Shown here: in pieces, positions 1 to 7,968 of the stretch | How the letters are laid out: each line of letters begins with the position of its first letter | Position numbering within the stretch: the first letter of the stretch is position 1 | Origin: Bacteroidales bacterium | GTDB lineage: Bacteria; Bacteroidota; Bacteroidia; Bacteroidales; F082 | DNA length: 46,664 nucleotides | Assembly (NCBI GenBank): GCA_017538795.1 | Contig: JAFYIE010000085.1 | Coordinates: forward strand, 1 to 46,664 | Direction: 5' to 3' | Translations under genes and position numbers: made by a program | Notes under the pieces: generated by a model | Database searches by the model: none | The model's input: only the letters and a program-made list of their open reading frames with translations | What the model was told of the DNA's origin: nothing

Positions 1-38
1 TACGTTATCATCGTTACTCGAACTAAAGTGAACAAAAT

Positions 39-86
39 ACCACTTCTTGAACAAATATTATCCAAACTTATTATTCAAGAAGTGGT
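39..86. repeat. Inverted repeat with 13-bp perfect arms
   Basis: The arm ACCACTTCTTGAA at 39-51 is the exact reverse complement of 74-86, with a 22-base loop. The right arm runs into a short T-rich stretch (tctgtttt). It could be a terminator of a gene left of the window or a protein-binding or attachment-related site. The pairing is certain, the role is not. Confidence 0.6.
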
Positions 87-134
87 TCTGTTTTAGAGGT
101 TTCCCTATAATAGTTTAGAGTCGTCCCTCCTCAT

Positions 135-169
135 GATAACTATAGTTATCTAAACTTTTGGATAACTAT
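135..169. promoter_or_regulatory. Operator-like cluster of three GATAACTAT half sites
   Basis: GATAACTATAGTTATC at 135-150 is a perfect 16-bp palindrome. A further GATAACTAT copy at 161-169 forms a second inverted repeat with 142-150. The cluster sits 50 to 85 bases upstream of the PcfK-like gene start, so it is a plausible operator for the first operon. No consensus promoter could be placed with confidence. The binding protein is unknown. Confidence 0.5.
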
Positions 170-220
170 TCCTACCACGAGCAGGGCAAAATCTAATTAT
201 TCATCTAAATACTTATCAAT

Positions 221-640
221 ATGAACGCAACAAGAGCATTTAAGGAAAGCATACAGGCATACCTTATAGATATGGCAGCCTGTGACACTAATTTCGCAGA
301 AAGATTTGCCGACCCCCAAAAGAACATAAACGACTGCGTGACCTACATTCTCAATCAAGTGCAGAAAAGCGGATGCAACGGATTTGAGGATGACGAGATT
401 TACGGAATGGCAGTTCATTACTACCAAGAAGAGGACATCGAAGTCGGCAAGTCTGTGGACTATCTGCATGTGGCGGTTAATCATGTAGTAGAACTGACAG
501 ACGAGGAAAAGGCAGAGGCAAGACGCGAGGCAATGGCGCAGTATCAAAGGGACTGCTATAACCGCATTGCCAACCGCAAGAAGCCGACCGCCAAGAGAGA
601 ACAGACCGCACAAGTCCAACCAATGCTATTCAATTTCTGA
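221..640 (+). CDS. PcfK-like family protein
   Basis: This 139-aa soluble protein matches the PcfK-like family, which is frequent on Bacteroidetes conjugative elements and named after a gene of the enterococcal pCF10 plasmid. The recognisable segment spans residues 5-90, with aromatic and acidic motifs such as GCNGFEDDEIYGMAVHYYQE. The C-terminus is a basic, low-complexity tail. It starts a + strand operon and is followed after 2 bases by the PcfJ-like gene, the usual partner. Its biochemical role is not established. The start was chosen as the first ATG after the regulatory palindromes. Confidence 0.8.
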   Translation: MNATRAFKESIQAYLIDMAACDTNFAERFADPQKNINDCVTYILNQVQKSGCNGFEDDEIYGMAVHYYQEEDIEVGKSVDYLHVAVNHVVELTDEEKAEARREAMAQYQRDCYNRIANRKKPTAKREQTAQVQPMLFNF

Positions 641-642
641 CT

Positions 643-1920
643 ATGAGACCCAAGAACGACTTTCAGCGCCAAGTTGTGGCAGCAATGAGGAAACTGCGCC
701 CTGCCACCAAGAGACAGATGCAGTGGGGCTACGACCATTCCGTGTACTTCTATGCCTACCGGCTGAAAAGCGGAAAGACCACCTGCATGGAGTGCGGACA
801 CACCTTCGTCACTGAGGAAGGAACGGAAGAAGCCGTCTGCCCTCACTGCGGAAAGCACCTTACCATCAAGGAAACGAATAAGCAGAAACTTTCGCAAGTG
901 GGCTATTTCAGCATCATCACCACCGCTGACGGATTGCAGGTACTCCGCTATTTCTTCATCCGCACCCACCAATGGAAAGGCGAGAAAACAACCTACACTT
1001 GCACAGAGGTCATGCAGAGGTGGATAGACAAGGACGGGAACACCTGCACCACGTCAAGGCTTCGCGCACCCTTTAGTTACTGCATAGACGACTGGCTCTG
1101 TGGTTCAAGCCTTGAAATCCGCACCCACTCAACGGCATTCCCCATCGTGGACGGATGCAGTGTCTATCCTCAGTTTGACATCATCCCCGAACTGAAACGC
1201 AACGGCTTTGACGGGAACTTTCACAAAACCCTGCCGTCTGCCCTCTTCGAGTCCCTGCTGACAAATGCCAAGACCGAGACACTTGTAAAGGCTGGCTATC
1301 ACGAACTTGCCCGAAAGTTCATCTACAACCAATACAGAGACATTGACCTCTATTGGGCATCCGTGAAAGTCTGCATCCGTAACCATTATGCCATCAATGA
1401 CGCATCCGTTTGGTGTGACTATATAGACGCACTCCGCTATTTCGGCAAAGACCTGCATAATGCCAAGTATGTATGCCCGACAGACCTCAACGCAGAGCAT
1501 GACCGATGGATAGAGAAGAAGGAGAGAAAGGAGATAGAAAAGAGTATCAATGACAAGATAGAACAATTCCAAAAAGATGAAGAGAAGTTCCGCAAACTCA
1601 AATCCCGCTACTTCGGCATACACTTCACTGACGGCTTAATCTGTGTCCATGTCCTTGAAAGTGTTGAGGAATACTTGCAGGAGGGCGAGCACATGCACCA
1701 CTGCGTTTACAGCAACAAATACTATCTGAAAAAGAACTCTCTTATCCTATCCGCTACCATTGACGGCAAACGAGTAGAGACGATTGAGGTATCGCTAAAG
1801 ACTATGAAGGTACTGCAATGCTATGGTGCATGTAACAAGTTCACCGAGCACCATGCCCGTATCATAGACCTTGTAAACAAGAACGCACACCTTATCGGAC
1901 AGCGGTTAAAGGCAGCATAA
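643..1920 (+). CDS. PcfJ-like protein
   Basis: This 425-aa protein resembles the PcfJ-like family found beside PcfK on conjugative elements. Residues 45-70 carry two CxxC pairs (CMECGH and CPHCGK), a zinc-ribbon-like module. The C-terminal third carries the family's most conserved part, around GEHMHHCVYSNKYYLKKNSL, followed by a small beta-rich domain ending near AHLIGQRLKAA. A charged, probably coiled-coil segment lies at about residues 287-325. It is probably translationally coupled to the PcfK-like gene 2 bases upstream. The family is known by association with mobile elements, and no reaction can be assigned. Confidence 0.8.
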   Translation: MRPKNDFQRQVVAAMRKLRPATKRQMQWGYDHSVYFYAYRLKSGKTTCMECGHTFVTEEGTEEAVCPHCGKHLTIKETNKQKLSQVGYFSIITTADGLQVLRYFFIRTHQWKGEKTTYTCTEVMQRWIDKDGNTCTTSRLRAPFSYCIDDWLCGSSLEIRTHSTAFPIVDGCSVYPQFDIIPELKRNGFDGNFHKTLPSALFESLLTNAKTETLVKAGYHELARKFIYNQYRDIDLYWASVKVCIRNHYAINDASVWCDYIDALRYFGKDLHNAKYVCPTDLNAEHDRWIEKKERKEIEKSINDKIEQFQKDEEKFRKLKSRYFGIHFTDGLICVHVLESVEEYLQEGEHMHHCVYSNKYYLKKNSLILSATIDGKRVETIEVSLKTMKVLQCYGACNKFTEHHARIIDLVNKNAHLIGQRLKAA

Positions 1921-1947
1921 TTCATTAACATAAAATAGAATATCATT

Positions 1948-2205
1948 ATGAAAGTACAGATTGAGAACCTAATTTGCGAGTGGGAAAGTGAAGCCACCGC
2001 AGAAGTATTCGTGAGATTCTGCAACCTTATCCTGCTGCAGAGCGACCGCCACGACCTCGAAAGGGCATTGAAGTTCAGCCCCTACCGCAGCGTATTCGAG
2101 AAGAACTTCATTTGGGGATTTGGCGCACACCATTTTTGGGCGAATCAGCGCAAGCCGTACAACGGTGAGCCGATGGAGAAGCGTTTACTTATTGTCGAAC
2201 TCTAA
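1948..2205 (+). CDS. Small unknown protein of the PcfJ operon
   Basis: This 85-aa soluble protein has no domain that I recognise. It lies 27 bases after the PcfJ-like gene and 12 bases before the next one, in the same direction, and has codon use like its neighbours, so it is very probably real. It is acidic at the N-terminus and rich in aromatic residues in the middle (FIWGFGAHHFWANQRKPY). It has no signal peptide or membrane segment. Confidence 0.6.
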   Translation: MKVQIENLICEWESEATAEVFVRFCNLILLQSDRHDLERALKFSPYRSVFEKNFIWGFGAHHFWANQRKPYNGEPMEKRLLIVEL

Positions 2206-2217
2206 CAGAAAGAAAAC

Positions 2218-2454
2218 ATGTGTTACGCAGGACGATTTATTATCCCCACATGGGCAATAGCACCCCTCTGCTATGGGGACTACAGCGGACTGAACGATTT
2301 GGATTCAGAGTTGGTGAATGCCTTTATCGACAGCAATTTCCCCAAAGGCTATAGTGTTGAATGGACGGGTATCAATGAGCCGTATATTTGTTCCCATCCC
2401 GATATTGGCGATATGACAAGCGAAGTGGTAGAAGCAGACTTCTTTCACGCATAA
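2218..2454 (+). CDS. Small unknown cytoplasmic protein
   Basis: This 78-aa protein is acidic and has no signal peptide. The text MCYAGRFIIPTWAIAPLCYG at the start and an acidic C-terminal half are its main features. It resembles short DUF-type proteins seen in Bacteroidales mobile elements, but I cannot name the family with confidence. It follows the preceding gene by 12 bases, consistent with one transcript. Confidence 0.6.
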   Translation: MCYAGRFIIPTWAIAPLCYGDYSGLNDLDSELVNAFIDSNFPKGYSVEWTGINEPYICSHPDIGDMTSEVVEADFFHA

Positions 2455-2508
2455 GTATTAACATGGTGGGAGTGGGCAACCATTCCCACCACTAAAAACA
2501 AACAGGCA

Positions 2509-3903
2509 ATGGCGAGAATAAAAGCAATCAGCAGAACGAGAACCGCCAAGACAAGGCAACTGCAATTCGTTTGGAAACATAAGATGATGAAGAACAACGG
2601 ACAGACCATCGACGGAAAGGACGTGGAGGTCATAGACCCGGGAGTATTCAACCGCCGAGGCGATGCGCCCGACTATTTCAATGCCAAGTTGAAGTTGAAC
2701 GGTGTACTATGGGTGGGCAATGTCGTAGTGACCGAGAACGCATCCGACTGGTGTCTGAACAATATGGATAAGGATAAGGCGTATGACAACGTAATCCTCG
2801 CAGTGGTGGGCAATGCCGATACGGACATCATCAACTCCAAGGGACAGCCCGTCAGCGTTATGCCGATGGAGGTGCCGCAGGAAGTCGCAAAACGATACCT
2901 GATACTCGCATCCGACCAAGGGCAGACGGTGTGCCATCAGAACGTAAAGGAGAACTGCACCCGCCTCACCGTCAATTCATGGCTCAGTGCCTTACAGACC
3001 GAGCGTTTGGAATGGCAGACCGAGGAAATAAGGCGCAGGGCAAAGGAGTTTGGCAGTTGGGAAGCAGCCTATTTCGTGACCCTCGCCCGCACTTTCGGGA
3101 TGGGTGTCAACGGTGACTTGATGGAGCAGTGGGCAAAGTCGCTGCCAATGTCGGTAACAGACTTCCATGCTGATGATCTCTTCCAGTTGGAAGCCCTCTT
3201 TCTCGGACAGGCAGGACTATTGGAACTCGACACCATCCCCGAACGCTTTCAGCACGATGCACTGAACGAGGGCTATTTCGCCAAACTCCGCAACGAATAT
3301 CTCTACCTTGCGCACCGATACACACTCCATCCCCTTGACGGCAAGCAGTGGCAACCGATGGGCAACGGACGCAATCGCACACCACACCTTGCTTTCTCAT
3401 TCCTTGCCAACATGTACTATCTGCGCAAGACCTCGCTACACGCCATGCTCAAATGCGAGACAATGACGGAAGTGAGGAATCTGTTGAAAGTATCTGCCAC
3501 ACCCTATTGGCAGACACGCAGCCATTTCGGAGCAGAGTGCAAGACATGTGCAAAGCAACTGAGCGCAGAACGGCTGAATCTGATAGTCATTAACGCAGTC
3601 GTGCCCATGCTCTTCGCATACGGTCGTGAGATGTCACAGGAAACCTATTGTGACCAAGCCTTCGACCTCATTGAAATGTGCAAGGCAGAGAAGAACGCCA
3701 TCACCAAGCACTGGCAGCAGTACGGCATCAATGCCGACAGCGCAGGACAGACTCAGGCACTTATCCAACAGCAGGGTGAATATTGTGACAAACGCCAGTG
3801 CCTCCGCTGCCGTTTCGGTTATCAGTATCTCAAAGGCACCACGAAGTTGGAGGGCTACAGAAACATGGTGATAGAACCCGACCTTTTCGCAGAATTGTAT
3901 TAA
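2509..3903 (+). CDS. DUF2851 family protein
   Basis: This 464-aa protein matches DUF2851, a Bacteroidetes family of unknown function. Typical signatures are visible: the N-terminal core with DYFNAKLKLNGVLWVGNVVV, then ASDW and a conserved AYDNVIL segment (residues 45-105), and a C-terminal CDKRQCLRCRFGYQYLK motif with three cysteines. The family is normally encoded as a stand-alone chromosomal gene. Here it is the last gene of a mobile-element operon and the sequence is divergent, so it may have been captured. The gene is followed directly by a strong terminator. Confidence 0.8.
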   Translation: MARIKAISRTRTAKTRQLQFVWKHKMMKNNGQTIDGKDVEVIDPGVFNRRGDAPDYFNAKLKLNGVLWVGNVVVTENASDWCLNNMDKDKAYDNVILAVVGNADTDIINSKGQPVSVMPMEVPQEVAKRYLILASDQGQTVCHQNVKENCTRLTVNSWLSALQTERLEWQTEEIRRRAKEFGSWEAAYFVTLARTFGMGVNGDLMEQWAKSLPMSVTDFHADDLFQLEALFLGQAGLLELDTIPERFQHDALNEGYFAKLRNEYLYLAHRYTLHPLDGKQWQPMGNGRNRTPHLAFSFLANMYYLRKTSLHAMLKCETMTEVRNLLKVSATPYWQTRSHFGAECKTCAKQLSAERLNLIVINAVVPMLFAYGREMSQETYCDQAFDLIEMCKAEKNAITKHWQQYGINADSAGQTQALIQQQGEYCDKRQCLRCRFGYQYLKGTTKLEGYRNMVIEPDLFAELY

Positions 3904-3914
3904 CCACGGGTGGG

Positions 3915-3950
3915 AGCCGAGGAAGGCGAAATCCTCGGCTTCCTTTTTCT
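3915..3950 (+). terminator. Rho-independent terminator of the PcfK-DUF2851 operon
   Basis: A 9-bp perfect stem (AGCCGAGGA at 3915-3923 with TCCTCGGCT at 3932-3940) encloses an 8-base loop and is followed by a T-rich run. It begins 12 bases after the DUF2851 stop codon. Confidence 0.85.
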
Positions 3951-4011
3951 TTCGGATTGCGGGAAAGAACAAGGAAGCGAAAAAGAAACCGCTGAAACGA
4001 GAACCAACAGG

Positions 4012-4725
4012 TTAGTTGCCCAGCACTTTCACTGCAACGGCACCTAACAAAATCGCAATGGTGAAACTTGATAACGTGCCTATCATTACGTACTCCGTTA
4101 TTTTCACTTCCTTTGCCTTTGTCAGTTCTCCGAAACGGAATACGGATTTAGCAGCAAGCAGGAACCCGATACCTTCCATACAGCCGACCAGCATAAATGT
4201 AAGTATCAAAACTCTTTCAAGATAGCCAATCCATGATCCTGCATTCGGCAGGCTATTCTTATCGTTTTCCTTGGGAGTCCACTTTGCAATGAAAGTCCCC
4301 AAAAGAATAGAAGAAGGCTTCAATGCCAAAAGATAACAGACTGCCACCACCCATATCCGATAGTCCGACAGCCAATCACCATTCAAGCATAATTGTGTGT
4401 CTGTTATCCATGCCCATAACAAAACGATAACCGTAACATGTGCCAACTGGTCTATAATGAATACCCAGGTATCTTTGCTATTCACACATGACTTCACATA
4501 ATCTATTATATAATGAGTGACAAATACCACAACCGGAATCAGCCAGCACTCCAACATCCCGACAAGGAGATATGCCAGTGCAGCGTTTATTCCGCTATGA
4601 ATGGCCAGATATATAAGACGCCTAAAGCCCTTCGAGTTCTTTCCTTCACAAATAGTGTCGGTCTGGAGGAAAAAGTCACCAATAATATGTGCTACAAGTA
4701 ACTTGATAAGAATGAGAATGTTCAT
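4012..4725 (-). CDS. DUF3307 membrane protein
   Basis: This 237-aa multispanning membrane protein begins MNILILIKLLVAHIIGDFFL, typical of DUF3307. The family motif GDFFLQTD is at residues 16-23 and a second HYIIDYVK-type motif is near residue 70. About six hydrophobic segments are visible. It overlaps the upstream SatD-family gene by 4 bases (ATGA-type junction), so the two are translationally coupled. DUF3307 and SatD proteins are commonly neighbours. The function is unknown and a membrane partner of the SatD protein is a reasonable guess. Confidence 0.8.
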   Translation of the reverse strand: MNILILIKLLVAHIIGDFFLQTDTICEGKNSKGFRRLIYLAIHSGINAALAYLLVGMLECWLIPVVVFVTHYIIDYVKSCVNSKDTWVFIIDQLAHVTVIVLLWAWITDTQLCLNGDWLSDYRIWVVAVCYLLALKPSSILLGTFIAKWTPKENDKNSLPNAGSWIGYLERVLILTFMLVGCMEGIGFLLAAKSVFRFGELTKAKEVKITEYVMIGTLSSFTIAILLGAVAVKVLGN

Positions 4726-5366
4726 AGTTCCTTATGCTTTATAATGATTGTTTCAAAACGGTTTAAGAATCGCACTAACAGCGATTCCTTTGCAGATGTC
4801 AGCATCTTACTGACATTCTGCTGTGATTTCTCAATGCTATTTGCTATAACGGCTTGTGATAGTTCTTGGGCAACAGAAAGATAGATTACCTTCGCCTGAT
4901 TGACACTCCAGCCAGTAATGAGGTCATCAGCAAATGCAAGACCTGCATCCAATTCCTCATTCACATCATGCCAACAGGTACTGACTGCAAGCCTGTTCTT
5001 TTCCATCGCATCAAGTCCTCTTCCCGATAACTTGAATGCCTCACCGTCAGATGTTACAATACTGTCACCCTGATAGTCTGTCGTTCCTATTCCTATTGAT
5101 ATTCGTGCATCCCACACTTCCTTCGCGTCTGTCGGGGAATACGATTTCAACCCTGCCCGTATCATTGACGCAATTTTCAATGATGCTTCAGGACATTCTA
5201 CGACAATCTGAAAGCTGTCCCCACGAAACATCTCCATCTTCATAGGGCTTATCTTCTGTAGGTCTTCAACAATATCGCGCAAGACTTTAATCAACAAGTC
5301 TCGCTTGTCTAAAGCAATCTGCTCCGAACGGACTATATCGCCTGTAATTATTGCCTTAATCTCCAT
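4722..5366 (-). CDS. SatD family protein
   Basis: This 214-aa protein, counting from MEIKAIITGDIVRSEQ, matches the SatD family. The GDIVRS motif is at residues 9-14 and a GDSFQI motif follows near residue 60. The C-terminal 70 residues (LDAGLAFADDLITGWSVNQAKVIYLS and beyond) look like a helix-turn-helix region. SatD was named from a Streptococcus secretion and acid-tolerance locus, and its activity is not settled. I chose the ATG at 5366 over the upstream one because a TAATTTTG -7 box at 5397-5404 would leave the longer start outside the transcript. It is first in a two-gene operon with the DUF3307 protein. Confidence 0.75.
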   Translation of the reverse strand: MEIKAIITGDIVRSEQIALDKRDLLIKVLRDIVEDLQKISPMKMEMFRGDSFQIVVECPEASLKIASMIRAGLKSYSPTDAKEVWDARISIGIGTTDYQGDSIVTSDGEAFKLSGRGLDAMEKNRLAVSTCWHDVNEELDAGLAFADDLITGWSVNQAKVIYLSVAQELSQAVIANSIEKSQQNVSKMLTSAKESLLVRFLNRFETIIIKHKEL

Positions 5367-5396
5367 ATTTCGTAACATATTTAGTGACTTCGGGTG

Positions 5397-5428
5397 CAAA
5401 ATTACGAAAAAAAATGGAATACAACAAC
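5397..5428 (-). promoter_or_regulatory. Bacteroidetes-type promoter of the SatD-DUF3307 operon
   Basis: On the minus strand, TAATTTTG (5397-5404) fits the TAnnTTTG -7 box. A GTTG at 5425-5428 lies 20 bases upstream where TTTG (-33) is expected. The -33 box falls inside the first of three palindromes, so binding there would be expected to affect transcription. Confidence 0.65.
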
Positions 5429-5499
5429 CTTTTTCGGTTGTTTTTGCCTTTTACAACCAAAAAAGGTTGTATTTTGGGTTTACAACCAAAAAAGGTTGT
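5424..5499. promoter_or_regulatory. Three tandem ACAACC-N6-GGTTGT operators, 29-bp period
   Basis: Identical arms ACAACC and GGTTGT separated by 6 bases occur at 5424-5441, 5453-5470 and 5482-5499. The start-to-start distance is exactly 29 bp each time. The first overlaps the promoter of the SatD operon. The other two extend toward traR. They fill most of the 193-base gap between those genes. This looks like a cooperative repressor or activator site. Confidence 0.8.
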
Positions 5500-5559
5500 T
5501 ACGAGCAACGAAAAATGGAGGCAAACAGAAAATTCAATCTTCCATTTGCCTCCATTTAT

Positions 5560-6069
5560 TTACTTCACAAAGAACAGGTCAAACTCCACTTGCCTACGGA
5601 ACTTGATGGACTTCACAGGTCTGCCATGCCATCGGCAGAAGGCGATGTAGTCATTGTAGATGTTCCTGTCACCACGCTCTATCTTCCGCAGCAGTCGGCT
5701 CTTGGGACGCTTGGAGGTGCCGAGGATGGCGTATGGCCCGACGTTGTAGGCCAGTACCGAGAGCAACAGCGCATCCTTGCCGTAGCCACGGAACAGATAT
5801 AAGTTTCGCATCAGGTCGAGACGGAGCAGTAAGTCACCCTGTTTTCTGGTCATCGTCCGTGCTGAGTACCGTTCACCTTTCTGAAGTTGGTGACCATAGC
5901 CGATATACGGATAGTTCTTGGTCGTGTGCCAGCCCTCGAAGTGCTTGATACAGGCGACGGCCATTTCAAACTGCTTTTCGGTATATGGCAGGTTATTGGG
6001 TGTCGCTCTCGCCATCCCCACTGTGCAGAGGCACAGGAGCGACAGCAGTCTAATCCTCAACCTTTTCAT
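5560..6069 (-). CDS. traR: Conjugal transfer protein TraR, lysozyme-like
   Basis: This 169-aa exported protein has a signal peptide (residues 1-22, ending near ARA). It also has a T4-type lysozyme fold signature, with a likely catalytic Glu45 in IKHFEGWH followed by YPYIGYGHQLQKGE. It would cut peptidoglycan so that the transfer channel can cross the cell wall. The start overlaps the end of traQ by 20 bases. It is the last gene of the transfer operon. The name follows the Bacteroides CTn convention by position and content. Confidence 0.8.
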   Translation of the reverse strand: MKRLRIRLLSLLCLCTVGMARATPNNLPYTEKQFEMAVACIKHFEGWHTTKNYPYIGYGHQLQKGERYSARTMTRKQGDLLLRLDLMRNLYLFRGYGKDALLLSVLAYNVGPYAILGTSKRPKSRLLRKIERGDRNIYNDYIAFCRWHGRPVKSIKFRRQVEFDLFFVK

Positions 6070-6496
6070 CCTTCTTGTTCTCGTTGTTGAAGTTGAACGT
6101 CAGTGTCTGGCTGTTGCCGTTAGAGTCCTCCACGACCACGATGAACTTGTGCGCATCCGTACTGGCCGAGGTATAGTAGAGCCGGAAGGTCTCGTTCTCC
6201 AACAGGTAGCGGTCGTTGGGCTGGAGGATTGTGCCGTTTTCCATGCGGAGCGAACCCGTGCCATCGTAGAGGAACCAACGGATGGTGTAAAGCGTGTGGG
6301 TATAGTCGCCCTCCTTCGCCAGATGGCAACGGATTTCCACCGTCTGCCCACGCAGTACCTTTGTCGGCACAGGCATCACCTCCACCTCAAACGGGTAGTT
6401 GGTCTGAATGTCCAGATCATCCTCGCAGGAAGTAAAACCCATCAGTGCGGCCAACATCATGGCGCACATCATCACTTTCTTCAATAGTCTTTTCAT
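6050..6496 (-). CDS. traQ: Conjugative transposon lipoprotein TraQ (DUF3872)
   Basis: This 148-aa lipoprotein has a signal sequence ending in a lipobox (GFTSC, Cys at about residue 24). After that comes an Ig-like beta-rich domain, with segments such as VRWFLYDGTGSL-like and TFNFNNEN near the end, matching DUF3872/TraQ. I use the internal ATG at 6496 because it overlaps the traP stop in an ATGA junction and gives a clean signal peptide. The longer reading frame starting at 6568 lacks one. It probably sits at the outer membrane or in the periplasm as part of the transfer apparatus. Confidence 0.8.
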   Translation of the reverse strand: MKRLLKKVMMCAMMLAALMGFTSCEDDLDIQTNYPFEVEVMPVPTKVLRGQTVEIRCHLAKEGDYTHTLYTIRWFLYDGTGSLRMENGTILQPNDRYLLENETFRLYYTSASTDAHKFIVVVEDSNGNSQTLTFNFNNENKKDEKVED

Positions 6497-7374
6497 AATT
6501 TCAGTTTCGATTTTGTTTGTTGTTTGTTCGTTAATTGCTGCTGCAGGTACTCGTTCACGTCCTTGCAAGGACGGAACACGACGGAGAAGTCCCTAACTCT
6601 CTCGCCGTACCGCTTTTGCAAGGCTTCGAGGCACTGCCGACCCGCCTTGTCATTGTCGAGCCAGCACTTGATGAGGTCGTAGCCGTCCAGATGCCTGTAC
6701 GCTTTACCTTTGTTGGCGACGGAGTTCAGCACCAGATTGTCCTCCGTCCTGCCGTAGCCGAGCGTCAGCCCCGAAAGGAAGTCCACGAATCCCTCATAGA
6801 CGTTGACCGTAGCCGAGCCGTGCCTGATGAGCGAAACGGCCTTTGGCGGGATGCTGCCCTTGAAGAACCTGTTGCGAATCTCGTAGCCCCCATCCTCATT
6901 GGGGAATCCGACGGCAAAGTAATTTTTGCCGTGCAGCCTGTAGTGAATCTCCACGCAGTTCGCCGTTGCGATGTCCGAGGGTATGCCCCTCTCCCGAAGG
7001 TAGGCCAGCAGCGCCGGATGGCCCAACGGTTTCACCTCCACGTCCGTGAACTGAGGCACCGCTGGCTCAGGCTCATACTTCGGAGGCTCTGACCGTTCTA
7101 TCGGATTGCTTGTCACCTCGCCGATGTACCTCGCCTGTGCCATAAAGTCGTTGGAGTTGATCATCAGCCCTGCAAGGGTAAAAATGTCACCGCCGACACC
7201 CGCGCCGAAGTCATTGAAAATGTTCTTCTCCGTGTTCACGCAGAACGACGGAGTGCTGTCTGAACGGTACGGCGCATGGAACCACACTTCTTTGCCCCGC
7301 TTCTTCGTTGACTTGCAGCCGAGTCGGTGCATGAAGTCCGTGATGGGCATATCCCGTATTTCCTCTATCGTCAT
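6493..7374 (-). CDS. traP: Conjugative transposon primase-like protein TraP
   Basis: This 293-aa protein combines an N-terminal CHC2-type primase zinc-finger fold (residues 1-70) with a C-terminal Toprim domain. The finger keeps the framework (TPSFCVNTEKN, then NDFGAGVGGD), but the usual metal-binding cysteines are mostly gone. Toprim acidic residues are visible in VNVYEGFVDF and in LDNDKAG. TraP of Bacteroides elements is thought to prime the complementary strand in recipients. With the degenerate finger, its activity is uncertain. It is coupled to traQ by a 4-base overlap and lies 6 bases after traO. Confidence 0.8.
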   Translation of the reverse strand: MTIEEIRDMPITDFMHRLGCKSTKKRGKEVWFHAPYRSDSTPSFCVNTEKNIFNDFGAGVGGDIFTLAGLMINSNDFMAQARYIGEVTSNPIERSEPPKYEPEPAVPQFTDVEVKPLGHPALLAYLRERGIPSDIATANCVEIHYRLHGKNYFAVGFPNEDGGYEIRNRFFKGSIPPKAVSLIRHGSATVNVYEGFVDFLSGLTLGYGRTEDNLVLNSVANKGKAYRHLDGYDLIKCWLDNDKAGRQCLEALQKRYGERVRDFSVVFRPCKDVNEYLQQQLTNKQQTKSKLKL

Positions 7375-7380
7375 CGCCCG

Positions 7381-7944
7381 TCAGTTGATCATCAGTTTCA
7401 GTCCCACGCCGTACTGCGTATGGAAATGCCCCGTGTCGTTGCCCCACAGATAGCGCTCACGCACACTGCCCGTCAGAGCCAAGCGGTCAGTAAGATAGAC
7501 CTCAATATTCAATGTCACTGCACCGCCATAGATAAAGGCATCTTTGTCCTGCAGCGTTGCACCGTCAGGCAGCAGCGTCTTTCCCCAATTCACGCTCTCG
7601 TACCCGGCCAGTGCCGACACTCCGCCATATATAAACAAGGTCTTACTGGCATCCGTGAGCAACTTCTGATAGTAACCGCCCTCCGCCGTGAACTGAGCGA
7701 CGGGAATAGTCGTGTCCTCGTCGTAGCCGTATTCACGCTGCAGGTACCCGCCGCCGAACACCCACTTGCTGCCGTTCTTCGTGTAGGTGGACAGTGCCAC
7801 GCCGCCACTGAATGCAGCACTCAACGGCTTCCCGTCCACGAAAGCACCGCTAACCTCTATGCCCTGCATCTTGGGCAAACATCGCTGTGCGGAGGCTTGC
7901 CCCATAGTCAGGGCAAGCACTCCAAGCATCAATAGTTTCTTCAT
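7381..7944 (-). CDS. traO: Conjugative transposon protein TraO
   Basis: This 187-aa exported protein has a signal peptide (MKKLLMLGVLALTMGQASAQ) and alternating hydrophobic and aromatic beta strands consistent with a small outer-membrane barrel. These are the features of the TraO family. It lies between traN (24-base gap) and traP (6-base gap), the canonical order. I infer that it is an outer-membrane component of the transfer channel. No catalytic motif is seen. Confidence 0.8.
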   Translation of the reverse strand: MKKLLMLGVLALTMGQASAQRCLPKMQGIEVSGAFVDGKPLSAAFSGGVALSTYTKNGSKWVFGGGYLQREYGYDEDTTIPVAQFTAEGGYYQKLLTDASKTLFIYGGVSALAGYESVNWGKTLLPDGATLQDKDAFIYGGAVTLNIEVYLTDRLALTGSVRERYLWGNDTGHFHTQYGVGLKLMIN

Positions 7945-7968
7945 TATGTTCCTTTTTTTGTTCCTCTT

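Noticed and set aside
1129-1623. 164-aa open frame on the - strand within the PcfJ-like gene
   Set aside because: It is antisense to a better supported gene and lacks any recognisable domain or start signal.
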